43,419 bases of DNA from a virus. The stretch lies in the IMG/VR virus record IMGVR_UViG_3300030098_002230, positions 1-43,419 of that record; one strand, given 5' to 3'. The position numbers and the translations under genes are program-made. Below, piece by piece: positions 14,536-22,452 of the stretch. The notes under the pieces are model-generated. The model was not told where the DNA came from. It worked only from the letters and a program-made list of their open reading frames with translations, and made no database searches. Position 1 is the first letter of the stretch. Each line of letters opens with the position of its first letter.

Positions 14536-17124
14536 CTACCATTTTCTAACACGATTAAACATAGAAGACAAGCCTCCTCCTTGAGGCATCGGTCCTGATT
14601 TGGGTGGTATAGCGTGAGGTCTTCTGATCCCGGCTATTCCGCCGCCTGCAAAACTACCTGTTTGTAATTGTTTCGAAAAACTAGCTCCTGGCGGCAATAG
14701 TTTATCCGCCGGTCTACCTTGTGCTCCATAAACTTGTTCACCACCAAACACTGAAGCTAAATCAGACAAAGAACTTTGGTGAAGTCCGCCGTAATATCTA
14801 TATAAATTCTCATACATTTTTTGAGCTTCGGCTAAAGGTAATCCTTGTTCGTCCACAGCCCTATCAACAATTTCTAAAAGATGTTGAGGAGTAACTGATA
14901 AGTCTTGTCTAAGATTAGGTAGTAGATTTACATTTAATTGTTCTTGAGTTTTTGTAATAGGAGTTAAATCAATATTTAATCCACTTTCATCTTCCACAGG
15001 TGGGTTTTCTTTACCCCATACTTGCATATCCTGAATTTTTTTGCCAAACCATGTACTAGGGTCAGCTTTAGATATATCATAAGCTTCATCACCTATTCTT
15101 TCTCCTCGAATTAAATCGTCAGCTGATACACTAGACATCCTAATTTTTTCTTCTTGTTCTTTAATGTGTTTGTCATAGTATTTATTTATATCTTCCTCTG
15201 TCATACCAGCCGTCATATAATCAAAATCACCTTCACCACTTAATGCTAAGGCGTTATCTTTAGACTGTTTTAAACTATCGAGTTTGTCTAAATTTTTTTT
15301 ATAAATTTGAGCGCTTTTAAATAAATTTGCAGCATCGTTGCCCAGCGTTCTTTTTACTTTGTCAAAATCAGCAGATAAAGTTTGGTCTCCAGGTAGTATA
15401 TACTCAGATGCTCTTTTTAAAGATTCGGGTAAATTATCTCCCATTCCCATTCCAAACAATGAATGACCGGCAACAAACGCTGCTTCAGGTATAATCCCCC
15501 ACTTGGCAAGAGCTCTTAGTTTGCTAACATCAGTTACTCCAGAAGCTTTTAAAAACTTACCAAAGTTTTCAGCTTCTGTACCTTTTGCAATTTTTCCAGA
15601 GTTAACTTTATCAACCCCTTTACGGAAACAAGTAGTGCCTTCTTGAAACCCGACCCTACCGCCAGCAGCAAGATCAGGGCAGCCCATTTTACTTAAAATA
15701 TCTGCGGGTGAAGTTTTTAGTTTTTTACTATCAAAAGGAATATTTGCTCCAGGTTGCCTTTTACCCAATGCTTTATAAGGATTTCCTCCAATAGGTTTTA
15801 AATTTCCAGCTTCATCCAGTGTTTCAAAATAAAGTAATCCTCTTAAATTTTTAGGTATGTTATTGCTTTCACGTCTAGCTAAAGCATTAATTTCTTTAAC
15901 TCTTCGTTCCCATCCTTCAGGTTTAGTTTCTTTTAATTCTAGCAATTCATTAGCTAAATTATTTCTTACTCTTTCAAAATTTTGAAGTCTTTCGGAATTG
16001 GTAACTACATCAATATAAGTTAAATCATCTAAAGAAGGAGAAATAGCTTTAATCTGCCCTTCTATTACAAATCCTTTTGCGCGCATGTGGTGCAAAGGCA
16101 TTTCTTTGGTTCCTTTCATTTTTTTAGTAATACCTTTTGGGTCACCTACTTTTTTAATTTGTTCTTTTAATTTTCTAGCCTCTAATTCTTCTGGTTTAGA
16201 AATTTTTTTAAACTTTAAACCCATTTCATTACCTAAACGATTGACTTGTCTACTAACTACTACATCTGAAGTTCCTTCTGGAAAATATTTTTTAAAATCA
16301 GAAATTTTCATTGTTTGTTGAGGTCCTACAATTGTACCGCTTTTATATTTCTTAATATCCGCTTTTAATTTAGCTAAAGTATCTGAATCTACTATATTTT
16401 CAATTTTGGCCTGTGCGGTTGTTGTCTTTCCTGCTTTTGTTCTAGATCTTGTGGTATGCATGAGATCAGATTTTTCAAAAGGTAAATCATATTGATTTAA
16501 TATTTCACCAACATAACTTTTTAATAATTCAGGAGTCTTCCATTTAGTTTTAATATTTTTTGGTAATTTGTTTGTTATATTTTTAGTAATAAGTCTATCA
16601 CCACTGTCAGATACTTTTTCATAAGCCTCAATAATTGATGCAATTGTTCCTCCTCTAGGTTGACTCAACTTTAATTTATTTTTTTCTGTATAACTATAAA
16701 CAGTATCTAAACTAGGTTTAACTCCAGGAACAGCCTCCCGAATTTGTTCAACACTTGGAAACGTTCCTTTTGGTAATTTAGATTTAGCTATCTTATATCC
16801 TTCTTTAATTCTTATTTCAGCAGGGTTTGGTTTTGCTTGAAGCTTTTCTACAAAAGCTTTGTACTCGGGCGTCATAACTCTTCTTCTACCATCAGAGTAT
16901 GATGGGTCAGGAACACTTATAAATTTTTTACCTTTAAATTTTTTTCTAGCTTCTTGAGTAGGTGGTAATGTACCCGAACCATATCCCTCTTTTCCAGCAT
17001 AGCTTCCCGGTTCATCAACCAAGCCACGTTTAGGTGTTGCTAGGCCGCCCTCATCAAACCCTTGAGGTGGTATGCCTTCATACTTGTATAAAATTTCATC
17101 AAGAACTTTTAAAACTCTAGACAT
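14536..17124 (-). CDS. Large virion-associated protein with HHM motif
   Basis: 862 residues, no homologue named with confidence. An N-terminal GG segment (FDEGGLATPKRG) is followed by ~300 residues of Lys-rich helical repeats resembling small winged-helix units (PSVEQIREAVPGVKPSLDTVYSY; ISDFKKYFPEGTSDVVVSRQVNRLG). Around residue 343 lies MPLHHMRAKGF, reminiscent of the HH of HNH nucleases. Later come CPDLAAGGRVGFQEGTTCF, a hydrophobic stretch IIPEAAFVAGHSLFGMGMG and a C-terminal FAGGGIAGIRR. It sits between TerL and portal, so an internal virion protein, possibly ejected with the DNA, is likely. Confidence 0.55.
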   Translation of the reverse strand: MSRVLKVLDEILYKYEGIPPQGFDEGGLATPKRGLVDEPGSYAGKEGYGSGTLPPTQEARKKFKGKKFISVPDPSYSDGRRRVMTPEYKAFVEKLQAKPNPAEIRIKEGYKIAKSKLPKGTFPSVEQIREAVPGVKPSLDTVYSYTEKNKLKLSQPRGGTIASIIEAYEKVSDSGDRLITKNITNKLPKNIKTKWKTPELLKSYVGEILNQYDLPFEKSDLMHTTRSRTKAGKTTTAQAKIENIVDSDTLAKLKADIKKYKSGTIVGPQQTMKISDFKKYFPEGTSDVVVSRQVNRLGNEMGLKFKKISKPEELEARKLKEQIKKVGDPKGITKKMKGTKEMPLHHMRAKGFVIEGQIKAISPSLDDLTYIDVVTNSERLQNFERVRNNLANELLELKETKPEGWERRVKEINALARRESNNIPKNLRGLLYFETLDEAGNLKPIGGNPYKALGKRQPGANIPFDSKKLKTSPADILSKMGCPDLAAGGRVGFQEGTTCFRKGVDKVNSGKIAKGTEAENFGKFLKASGVTDVSKLRALAKWGIIPEAAFVAGHSLFGMGMGDNLPESLKRASEYILPGDQTLSADFDKVKRTLGNDAANLFKSAQIYKKNLDKLDSLKQSKDNALALSGEGDFDYMTAGMTEEDINKYYDKHIKEQEEKIRMSSVSADDLIRGERIGDEAYDISKADPSTWFGKKIQDMQVWGKENPPVEDESGLNIDLTPITKTQEQLNVNLLPNLRQDLSVTPQHLLEIVDRAVDEQGLPLAEAQKMYENLYRYYGGLHQSSLSDLASVFGGEQVYGAQGRPADKLLPPGASFSKQLQTGSFAGGGIAGIRRPHAIPPKSGPMPQGGGLSSMFNRVRKW

Positions 17125-18752
17125 TATTCTCCTAATAATTTAGCCACGCCACCAGATGCAAAATCATCAGCTTCATCAGCCCATCTTTCAGCATCAGCTT
17201 CTGCTCTGCCTTGAGCCCACTCATCTGCTTCTCTTTTTTTCGTACCTTTTAGATTGTACTTGTCTACGTTCTTGCCTGTTGCATATTTTTCAACTTCAGT
17301 AAAGTCAGATGCATGGTCTCCATATTTTTCAACTACAGACTCTTCATATTTTACACTCTCTGCATCTCCAGTAAATTCTGCTTCTTCTACGTCAAATTCA
17401 TCTTTTGTTTTAACAGCTTTCTTTTTCCGAGGATTTTTAAGTTTTCCAGTTGCTAAATCCATATCAGGCTCAATCCATTCTCCTTTTTGTAAAGTAAGTC
17501 TTGTAGGTTGACCATGTCTTCCATCAACCCATCCATGTTTTCCTTCTCCAATATCAACTATAGTGTCTCCTGTATTTAAGTCGTGTTCTACTATAATTTT
17601 AGTTTTACTATTTGGAAGTTGTGCTTCTTTAACAATTACTCTTTCAGTCGTAGCATATTGTTTGCTCACATCTTTTCCTTCTTTAAGAACTTTATCTACT
17701 AATTTAGGAAACCAGGCTGGCATTCCCGTTGCGTTAGAAGCCTCAACTGCTTTAAGAGTTTTTGCTGCTGGTTTTGCGAATTTAAAATATTTACCAACAA
17801 CAGGTATTGATGCTAAACCTGCCATAAGTTTTAAAAAATTTCTTCGGCTCATTCCGCCTTTGTCGAATCCTATTCTTCCGCCTTCATTAATTCCTTGTCT
17901 AAAAGGCGTTCTCTCTTTTGGAAGTTTCGTACCGATGTATTCCATTATAGGCATCATGTGTTGATGGTTATCTCTCCAGTCAGCCCAGGATCCTCCATAT
18001 TCGAACGCGAACCCCGGATCGCCTCCATACATCATTCCCACTCTTGGTTCTTCACCAAGCATATAAGCTAAACCACCGCCGGCCATACCTTTAGGATCCC
18101 AATCGGTAAAATCCATTTCTAATTGATCACTAGGATCTTTAACCGTTTGTTTAAAAGGATCTTTAGGTGGAGCTTCTGAATACAGTTTATTTAATTTTTT
18201 AACTAAATCCGCTCTGCTTCTATTTCCCATTGTGTTAAACATAAATCCTCTTTCAATGTCTGAAATATCACCAAGTATAATTTGTCTTCCTTTAGGGTAC
18301 TTAGCCAAATTTCTATAAATATCTAAAACCCCTTTTGAATCCATAGGCTTTTTATCAACTGATTCTTTGTATTTTCTAAAAGCGCTTTTGTAAGCATTCT
18401 CTTTGTTTCTTAGTTCAAATTCTTTAACTAATCGTGATGTTTCAGTTTGCTTATCTACTGCTGCTTTAAATTTAGGATCAACAGGAGCTTTAGGAGTCGT
18501 TTTAGTTACCTGGCCTATTTTAATATCCCCCGACTCTAAAAGTTTTTTAACTTGATTTGGATTTTTAACATCTTTTAAAACTTTAGGAAGTCCCGTCCAA
18601 TCTTGTGGATTGTTCTTACTAAAATCAGGTTTAATGATTTTTGATTTCTCCACCATAGTTTGTGCTTGTTTTTTTAATTTTGCTAATTCGCTGGGTGAAG
18701 GAGATCTACCTTTTGCTTTTTGAAATGCCCTTATAAGTTTAAATATACTCAT
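17124..18752 (-). CDS. Virion-associated protein with internal Tat-like motif
   Basis: 542 residues from the ATG at 18752, which overlaps the TerL stop (TGATG); a TTG one codon earlier is in frame. The first ~230 residues are Lys-rich and helical. Residues ~230-310 carry GMAGGGLAYMLGEEPR, a Met/Gly/His-rich patch and EGGRIGFDKGG, directly followed by SRRNFLKLMAGLASIPVVG (from ~301), a textbook twin-arginine-like segment. The C-terminal half is acidic and ends FASGGVAKLLGE, echoing the internal GGLAYMLGE. It may be cleaved or inserted in the membrane during DNA ejection; this is inference. Confidence 0.55.
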   Translation of the reverse strand: MSIFKLIRAFQKAKGRSPSPSELAKLKKQAQTMVEKSKIIKPDFSKNNPQDWTGLPKVLKDVKNPNQVKKLLESGDIKIGQVTKTTPKAPVDPKFKAAVDKQTETSRLVKEFELRNKENAYKSAFRKYKESVDKKPMDSKGVLDIYRNLAKYPKGRQIILGDISDIERGFMFNTMGNRSRADLVKKLNKLYSEAPPKDPFKQTVKDPSDQLEMDFTDWDPKGMAGGGLAYMLGEEPRVGMMYGGDPGFAFEYGGSWADWRDNHQHMMPIMEYIGTKLPKERTPFRQGINEGGRIGFDKGGMSRRNFLKLMAGLASIPVVGKYFKFAKPAAKTLKAVEASNATGMPAWFPKLVDKVLKEGKDVSKQYATTERVIVKEAQLPNSKTKIIVEHDLNTGDTIVDIGEGKHGWVDGRHGQPTRLTLQKGEWIEPDMDLATGKLKNPRKKKAVKTKDEFDVEEAEFTGDAESVKYEESVVEKYGDHASDFTEVEKYATGKNVDKYNLKGTKKREADEWAQGRAEADAERWADEADDFASGGVAKLLGE

Positions 18753-20233
18753 CAATAATATTCATGTTTCTTGGGCGTTTGTTTTTCTTCTTCGTAATCT
18801 TCCGGGTGTTTGATTAAACCCCCTTGTCTAAATCGCATCACGGCTTGAGTCATTGAGTCAACTAAATCGTCATTGTCGCCATGCGGAAATGCTGCACATT
18901 CTTCGATAACTTCCTCTGCGAACTTCTGTTGTGGCGCCCACACCATACCAGACTCAAAAACAGGGGCACAGCTATTTACTCTTACGTGTTTATCATTTCC
19001 TTTACTAGGTGTAAAGTTAATAACTGGGATGTCCATCTTACGTAATTCATAGGTCAAAGGCAATCCTGAAGCCTTCGCTTCCACAATCACCATCTCCGGT
19101 TGCCAGTATTTGTATTGTTCAAGGGCCTTTCTCCGTAGTTCAGGGAACTCGAACCTGTCTTTAACTGCATCTAATAACATGAGATGTAAAGGAGAATCAA
19201 TATTAGGATAAAACAAACCCCACGTGGTAATAGCCGAATAATCAGCCGTTTCCTTCTTCAAGAACGCCGTATCGTAAGATTGTATGACGTAATGTAAATT
19301 AGGAATCCAATCATGTTTCCATTCTCTCCACCATTCCCGTTTAATAATAGCTCCTTCTTCTGAAGTTGGATTTTGCATCCATTGAGCGTTCCATTTACTA
19401 ACCGGTAAAGTAGCTTGAACTTTTTCTAATTCATCAAGTTTCCAGTATTGAGGCCAAACCGGTTCCTTCTTGTTTGGTCCGTGGTCCAAGATTGCCGGAA
19501 ACTCAACCACGTCCCACTGATCACCTTTCACTTCTTTTTGAGCTTTTAATAATTGAGCTGTTAAATCCTTCGTTGACCAACGTGTCATAACAAGCACGAT
19601 TGAGGCGCCTGGTTGTAAACGTTGTCTTGGTCCTGATGTATACCATTCGTAAGCATTCTCTAAAGCTTGCTCTGACATGGCGTCTTGTTCCGAGTGAGGA
19701 TCGTCAATAATCAATAAATCCGCACCACGGCCCGTGATTGCTCCACCAACACCAGCAGCAAAGTATTCGCCGCCTTGCGCGGTTTCCCATCTGCCCGCAG
19801 CTTTTGAATCTTCTTGTAATCTTGTTTGAAATATTTTTGAGTATTCTTCAGAATCAATTAAATTTTTTGCCTTACGTCCAAATCTTATGGCAAGTTCACC
19901 AGTGTGCGTGGCTTGAATTATTTTTAATTTTGGATTACGGCCCACCATCCACGATGGCAAGAGATAAGACGCAAATTCTGATTTAGTATGCCTAGGTGGC
20001 ATATTTACGATTAAACGTTTTAGCTCACCCGTTGCTAATTTATTAAATTTTTCCGCTATGTGCCTGTGATGGGGCCCCTCTACAAATTCTGGCCACACCG
20101 CTTTAACAAAAGATAAAAAATCACTCTTGGCTTTGTTCTGTATCTTTTTTTCAGCATGCAGCACTTGAAGTTGTCGAAAAGTCTTTCGGACATCAGGCGG
20201 TAATTTTTTTATGTTTACCTTGTTCAAGTCCAT
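18752..20233 (-). CDS. terL: Terminase large subunit
   Basis: 493 residues, the packaging motor. Residues 79-86 (PPRHTKSE) are the Walker A variant found in many phage terminases; LLIIDDPH at 173-180 is Walker B; VMTRWSTKDL at ~215-224 is the coupling motif. The RNase H-like nuclease has D321 in QSYDTAF, E385 in VIVEAKASG and the DDLVDS cluster at 455-460, so all metal ligands are present. It is first in the late operon, behind a candidate promoter. One RTCCRTG heptad repeat lies in codons for DHGPNK (19477-19490). The small subunit is not adjacent but at 24871-25404 on the other strand. Confidence 0.92.
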   Translation of the reverse strand: MDLNKVNIKKLPPDVRKTFRQLQVLHAEKKIQNKAKSDFLSFVKAVWPEFVEGPHHRHIAEKFNKLATGELKRLIVNMPPRHTKSEFASYLLPSWMVGRNPKLKIIQATHTGELAIRFGRKAKNLIDSEEYSKIFQTRLQEDSKAAGRWETAQGGEYFAAGVGGAITGRGADLLIIDDPHSEQDAMSEQALENAYEWYTSGPRQRLQPGASIVLVMTRWSTKDLTAQLLKAQKEVKGDQWDVVEFPAILDHGPNKKEPVWPQYWKLDELEKVQATLPVSKWNAQWMQNPTSEEGAIIKREWWREWKHDWIPNLHYVIQSYDTAFLKKETADYSAITTWGLFYPNIDSPLHLMLLDAVKDRFEFPELRRKALEQYKYWQPEMVIVEAKASGLPLTYELRKMDIPVINFTPSKGNDKHVRVNSCAPVFESGMVWAPQQKFAEEVIEECAAFPHGDNDDLVDSMTQAVMRFRQGGLIKHPEDYEEEKQTPKKHEYY

Positions 20234-20247
20234 ATGGTACCAAAATG

Positions 20248-20276
20248 TTTTTATCAGGGCTGACCCTCTAAATCAA
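20248..20276 (-). promoter_or_regulatory. Candidate late promoter before terL
   Basis: Minus strand TTGATT (20276-20271), 17-nt spacer, TAAAAA (20253-20248), 14 nt before the terL ATG. Both boxes match consensus at four of six positions. It lies downstream of a strong terminator, in the place expected for a late promoter. No Shine-Dalgarno is obvious, so a very short leader is expected. Confidence 0.4.
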
Positions 20277-20310
20277 GGCCTAAAGGCAAAAGCAGTGGGA
20301 CCCCTTTTTA

Positions 20311-20345
20311 AAAAAGCCTAAGGGGGTGTCCGTGTTTCATTGATG
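20311..20345. other. GC-rich imperfect inverted repeat in the gene-free gap
   Basis: Within the 206-nt gap 20234-20439, GGGACCCC is followed after an A/T-rich loop by AAGGGGGTGTCC, giving an imperfect stem with one bulge. Runs of C and G continue to 20400. The gap contains no plausible ORF. The position next to terL makes a packaging-site function possible, but nothing shows it. Confidence 0.4.
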
Positions 20346-20377
20346 ATGGAAATAGGTTTAGGTTCCGGGGGTCTCCC

Positions 20378-20400
20378 CCCCACCCACGGGCGGGGATAAA
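20378..20400. repeat. 23-bp GC-rich direct repeat, copy 1
   Basis: An exact 23-bp sequence (core CACCCACGGGCGGGG, ending ATAAA) occurs here and at 22520-22542, in the same orientation. The copies bracket the 20440-22208 early operon and the first mini-ORFs. The core has C-rich and G-rich halves able to pair. In an otherwise AT-rich genome such a long exact GC-rich match is unlikely by chance. Confidence 0.8.
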
Positions 20401-20404
20401 AGAG

Positions 20405-20426
20405 CCAGCGCGCGTTAGCGCGCTGG
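20405..20426 (-). terminator. Strong terminator ahead of the late operon
   Basis: Perfect 9-bp arms CCAGCGCGC and GCGCGCTGG with a 4-nt loop. On the minus strand it is followed by CTCTTTTATCC. It lies 14 nt beyond the last gene of the small early operon and so would insulate it from terL. On the plus strand a T/G-rich stretch follows, so it could also work in reverse. Confidence 0.75.
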
Positions 20427-20439
20427 TTGTAGTTGTTTG

Positions 20440-20628
20440 TTAGTCTAACAAAGTCATGTAGGCTTTAGGATTTAACCTACTAAACTTATCTAAACACTTT
20501 TGCATTTTAGTATATTCACCCATAGCTTCTGCCTGCTTAACCTGATCATGAAGCATAGCCTCATCATGTGTTAGCATCTCTGATTGACCAGAGAATGGAT
20601 TAGTTCTTTTTATTATTCTGTTATTCAT
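20440..20628 (-). CDS. Small hypothetical protein
   Basis: 62 residues, MNNRIIKRTNPFSGQSEMLT..., helical in the middle (HDEAMLHDQVKQAEAMGEYTKMQKCLDKF). It is the last gene of the four-gene leftward operon that ends at the terminator at 20405-20426. No family recognised. Confidence 0.55.
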   Translation of the reverse strand: MNNRIIKRTNPFSGQSEMLTHDEAMLHDQVKQAEAMGEYTKMQKCLDKFSRLNPKAYMTLLD

Positions 20629-20646
20629 AGTCCCATACTATCCTAC

Positions 20647-20907
20647 TTATCTTTCGCGGTCAACCCATTGATTGTTATCATTTAAATAAGTATTAACAGG
20701 ACGCGATTGTTTAGGTCGTTCAGGTACAGCCCTTGCAATGGCTTCTTTGTTATGAGTCCAATATTCATAAAGACAATTATAAGTACACGCAATTCCAAAG
20801 TAATTTGTTGAGTTGCGTGTTACATAAACCTTATTGCCCTTTAGTCCTCGGACCCTGTCTGTTGTTGATTGGTGGTGGCATTTAGGATTTTGACAATGGT
20901 TATACAT
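20647..20907 (-). CDS. Small Cys-rich (zinc-knuckle-like) protein
   Basis: 86 residues beginning MYNHCQNPKCHHQSTTDR, with C5-x4-C10-H-H and a second pair further on in ACTYNCLYEYW. Four cysteines in two pairs fit a small zinc-binding fold, possibly nucleic-acid binding. The gene ends 2 nt before the next upstream gene begins on the same strand, so they are co-transcribed. Confidence 0.55.
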   Translation of the reverse strand: MYNHCQNPKCHHQSTTDRVRGLKGNKVYVTRNSTNYFGIACTYNCLYEYWTHNKEAIARAVPERPKQSRPVNTYLNDNNQWVDRER

Positions 20908-20908
20908 T

Positions 20909-21136
20909 TTATCTTTCCTTAATTGTCATAGCCCAAGTTGCCATTCTCCAGCCGTCTGCATCTAAATCCCAATAGATGAAACAAGGTTTGCCGTCCTTTG
21001 ATACAAAATACTTTCCTTGTTTTTCTGTGTCTGGATTAGTCCATTGACCTTTACGAGTTATAAACTTCTGATGTTTGTTTGCATAATAAGTTATAAAGAA
21101 GTTTTCTGGTATGTTTATTTGTGTTTGTGTTTTCAT
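20909..21136 (-). CDS. Small beta-rich hypothetical protein
   Basis: 75 residues, aromatic-rich (ENFFITYYANKHQKFITRKGQW, KPCFIYWDLDADGWRMATW). It looks like a single small beta-sheet domain. It is directly behind the strong promoter with an overlapping palindrome at 21157-21192. The Shine-Dalgarno is weak (AGAAAG). Function unknown. Confidence 0.55.
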   Translation of the reverse strand: MKTQTQINIPENFFITYYANKHQKFITRKGQWTNPDTEKQGKYFVSKDGKPCFIYWDLDADGWRMATWAMTIKER

Positions 21137-21156
21137 GTTTTATCGCTTTCTGTTTA

Positions 21157-21192
21157 TATTGGGATAATACATCATTATCCCAATAATGTCAA
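21157..21192 (-). promoter_or_regulatory. Promoter overlapped by a 29-bp operator-like palindrome
   Basis: Minus strand TTGACA (21192-21187), 17-nt spacer, TATTAT (21169-21164). The spacer and -10 are covered by perfect 12-bp arms TATTGGGATAAT (21157-21168) and ATTATCCCAATA (21174-21185) separated by 5 bp. Arm size and spacing are those of a dimeric repressor site. As RNA it could also act as a weak terminator for the 336-residue gene just upstream, though no T-run follows. Confidence 0.7.
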
Positions 21193-21197
21193 ATTAA

Positions 21198-22208
21198 TTA
21201 TGCAGATTGTTTTGCTTCGTATTGCATACGTTCCGCAATTTTTTGTTCTCTAGTTTTAGTTTTATTCTTCATACCTTTGATTAAACTAGCCAAGTTGCTT
21301 GGTTCGTAAATCATTAGTCCTGTTGAATTAGACCTAACCATTTCTGCTTCATCAACCTTGATACCAAGTTCTTCACAGAATTTAATTGCTTCTTCCATAT
21401 ATCTGTATGCTTTTAAACCCTCTTTAACTTTTTGGTATTGAGCTTCTAAACTATCAACCCAAGTTTGATGTTTAGCAACAAGTTGTCCTTTAACTGCTCT
21501 CCAACCCATAAAGATTTCAAACTCTTTACGACTACAAGGTATAGCTCTTTGTCTACAATGTGATGTTCCAATAATATCTACGTACCATTGACTATCAAAC
21601 TTTTTAGTCAAGCCATTAGAATTATCATCATCAGAATTATAAGAAGAATAACGACCACTATAACCAAGAAACTTGTCATTAAGTTCCATGTGTTTAGTTT
21701 TATGTGGGTTATCATCTTTGTTTTTCATTTGAGCTATAATGTCAGGATTTAAACCTTTATCTTTTAGTTCTTCCCTGAAATAAGCATAAGCAAACGCTTT
21801 TTTCTCATCATCTCTACTATGGTAATCGTTTCCGTCTAAACTACCATACAGACCAAAATCAAAATGTGATTGAACAGTTTTCTTTTCATCATCTGTATCA
21901 ACCTCATCTCTTTCTTCATCTGCTTCTTCTTTAGTAGTTGCAAAATAAAAGCATTTATCTTTTGCTACCACATCACAAGGACTACCATATTTCTTTTTAA
22001 ACCCTTGTAATACTTTTACATCTTCAGGTAGATTTGTTCTTTCCACCACTTCTTTAGCAAGGGGAAACACTTTAGAGTATGCTTCATTAACATTCTCTCT
22101 AGCTTGAAAGTATCCCTCTTTTTCTTGCGTCATTTCTTCTTCAAATACATGTTTTATTCTATTAAAGAATTTCTGCCTGTATTCGTTATTTAGTCTTATT
22201 CGCGTCAT
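21198..22208 (-). CDS. Hypothetical early protein
   Basis: 336 residues, no recognised family. The N-terminal ~60 residues are helical (KKFNRIKHVFEEEMTQEKEGYFQAREN type), the middle is very acidic (EEADEERDEVDTDDEKK), and the C-terminal half has a CRQRAIPCSRKEFEIFMGWRAVKG block and a long helix (DSLEAQYQKVKEGLKAYRYMEEAIKFCEELG). Start at 22208 fits GAGGTC upstream and a consensus promoter. It leads the early leftward operon, so a host-takeover or regulatory role is possible. Confidence 0.6.
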   Translation of the reverse strand: MTRIRLNNEYRQKFFNRIKHVFEEEMTQEKEGYFQARENVNEAYSKVFPLAKEVVERTNLPEDVKVLQGFKKKYGSPCDVVAKDKCFYFATTKEEADEERDEVDTDDEKKTVQSHFDFGLYGSLDGNDYHSRDDEKKAFAYAYFREELKDKGLNPDIIAQMKNKDDNPHKTKHMELNDKFLGYSGRYSSYNSDDDNSNGLTKKFDSQWYVDIIGTSHCRQRAIPCSRKEFEIFMGWRAVKGQLVAKHQTWVDSLEAQYQKVKEGLKAYRYMEEAIKFCEELGIKVDEAEMVRSNSTGLMIYEPSNLASLIKGMKNKTKTREQKIAERMQYEAKQSA

Positions 22209-22232
22209 TTATTGACCTCGCTTTCTGATTTA

Positions 22233-22261
22233 AATATATCAGAGCTTGACAAACTTGTCAA
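22233..22261 (-). promoter_or_regulatory. Leftward half of a divergent promoter pair
   Basis: Minus strand TTGACA (22261-22256), 17-nt spacer, TATATT (22238-22233), 24 nt before the start of the 336-residue gene. The -35 is one arm of the palindrome TTGACAA-AC-TTGTCAA (22246-22261), whose other arm is the -35 of a rightward promoter. One regulator bound to the palindrome would block both. Confidence 0.75.
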
Positions 22262-22274
22262 TAGGGATTATATA
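22246..22274 (+). promoter_or_regulatory. Rightward half of the divergent promoter pair
   Basis: TTGACA (22246-22251), 17-nt spacer, TATATA (22269-22274). The ATG of the 32-residue zinc-knuckle ORF is 6 nt beyond the -10, so transcription should begin at or next to that ATG. A TAGGAG sequence also lies just before the ATG but would be upstream of the expected start site. Confidence 0.65.
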
Positions 22275-22280
22275 GGAGTT

Positions 22281-22379
22281 ATGAAAGAAATAAATTGTAG
22301 TCATTGCGGATGTACACCGAAGCCAGACGAATGGTCTAGTGAAACATTATGTATTGATTGTATAAATACGGAGGAATAA
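22281..22379 (+). CDS. 32-residue zinc-knuckle micro-protein
   Basis: Sequence begins MKEINCSHCGCTPKPDEW and ends with CIDCIN-TEE. The CxxC near the N-terminus and the CxxC near the C-terminus form a minimal zinc ribbon. It is the first of three back-to-back micro-ORFs on the plus strand, with TAGGAG before the ATG. The next ATG follows its stop by one nucleotide. Confidence 0.55.
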   Translation: MKEINCSHCGCTPKPDEWSSETLCIDCINTEE

Positions 22380-22380
22380 A

Positions 22381-22452
22381 ATGGGTTACACATTTTGGAT
22401 ATGTATGTTGATATTATTTCATGTGTTAATATTATTTGCTCTTCCCAGATAA
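22381..22452 (+). CDS. 23-residue membrane micro-protein
   Basis: MGYTFWICMLILFHVLILFA then LPR: a single hydrophobic helix with a positive C-terminal end. GGAGG in the last codons of the preceding ORF lies at the right distance from its ATG. The next ORF starts on the nucleotide after its stop. Tight coupling supports translation; function unknown. Confidence 0.45.
   Translation: MGYTFWICMLILFHVLILFALPR

Noticed and set aside
17563-17964. 133-codon plus-strand ORF
   Set aside because: Antisense shadow of the 542-residue virion protein.
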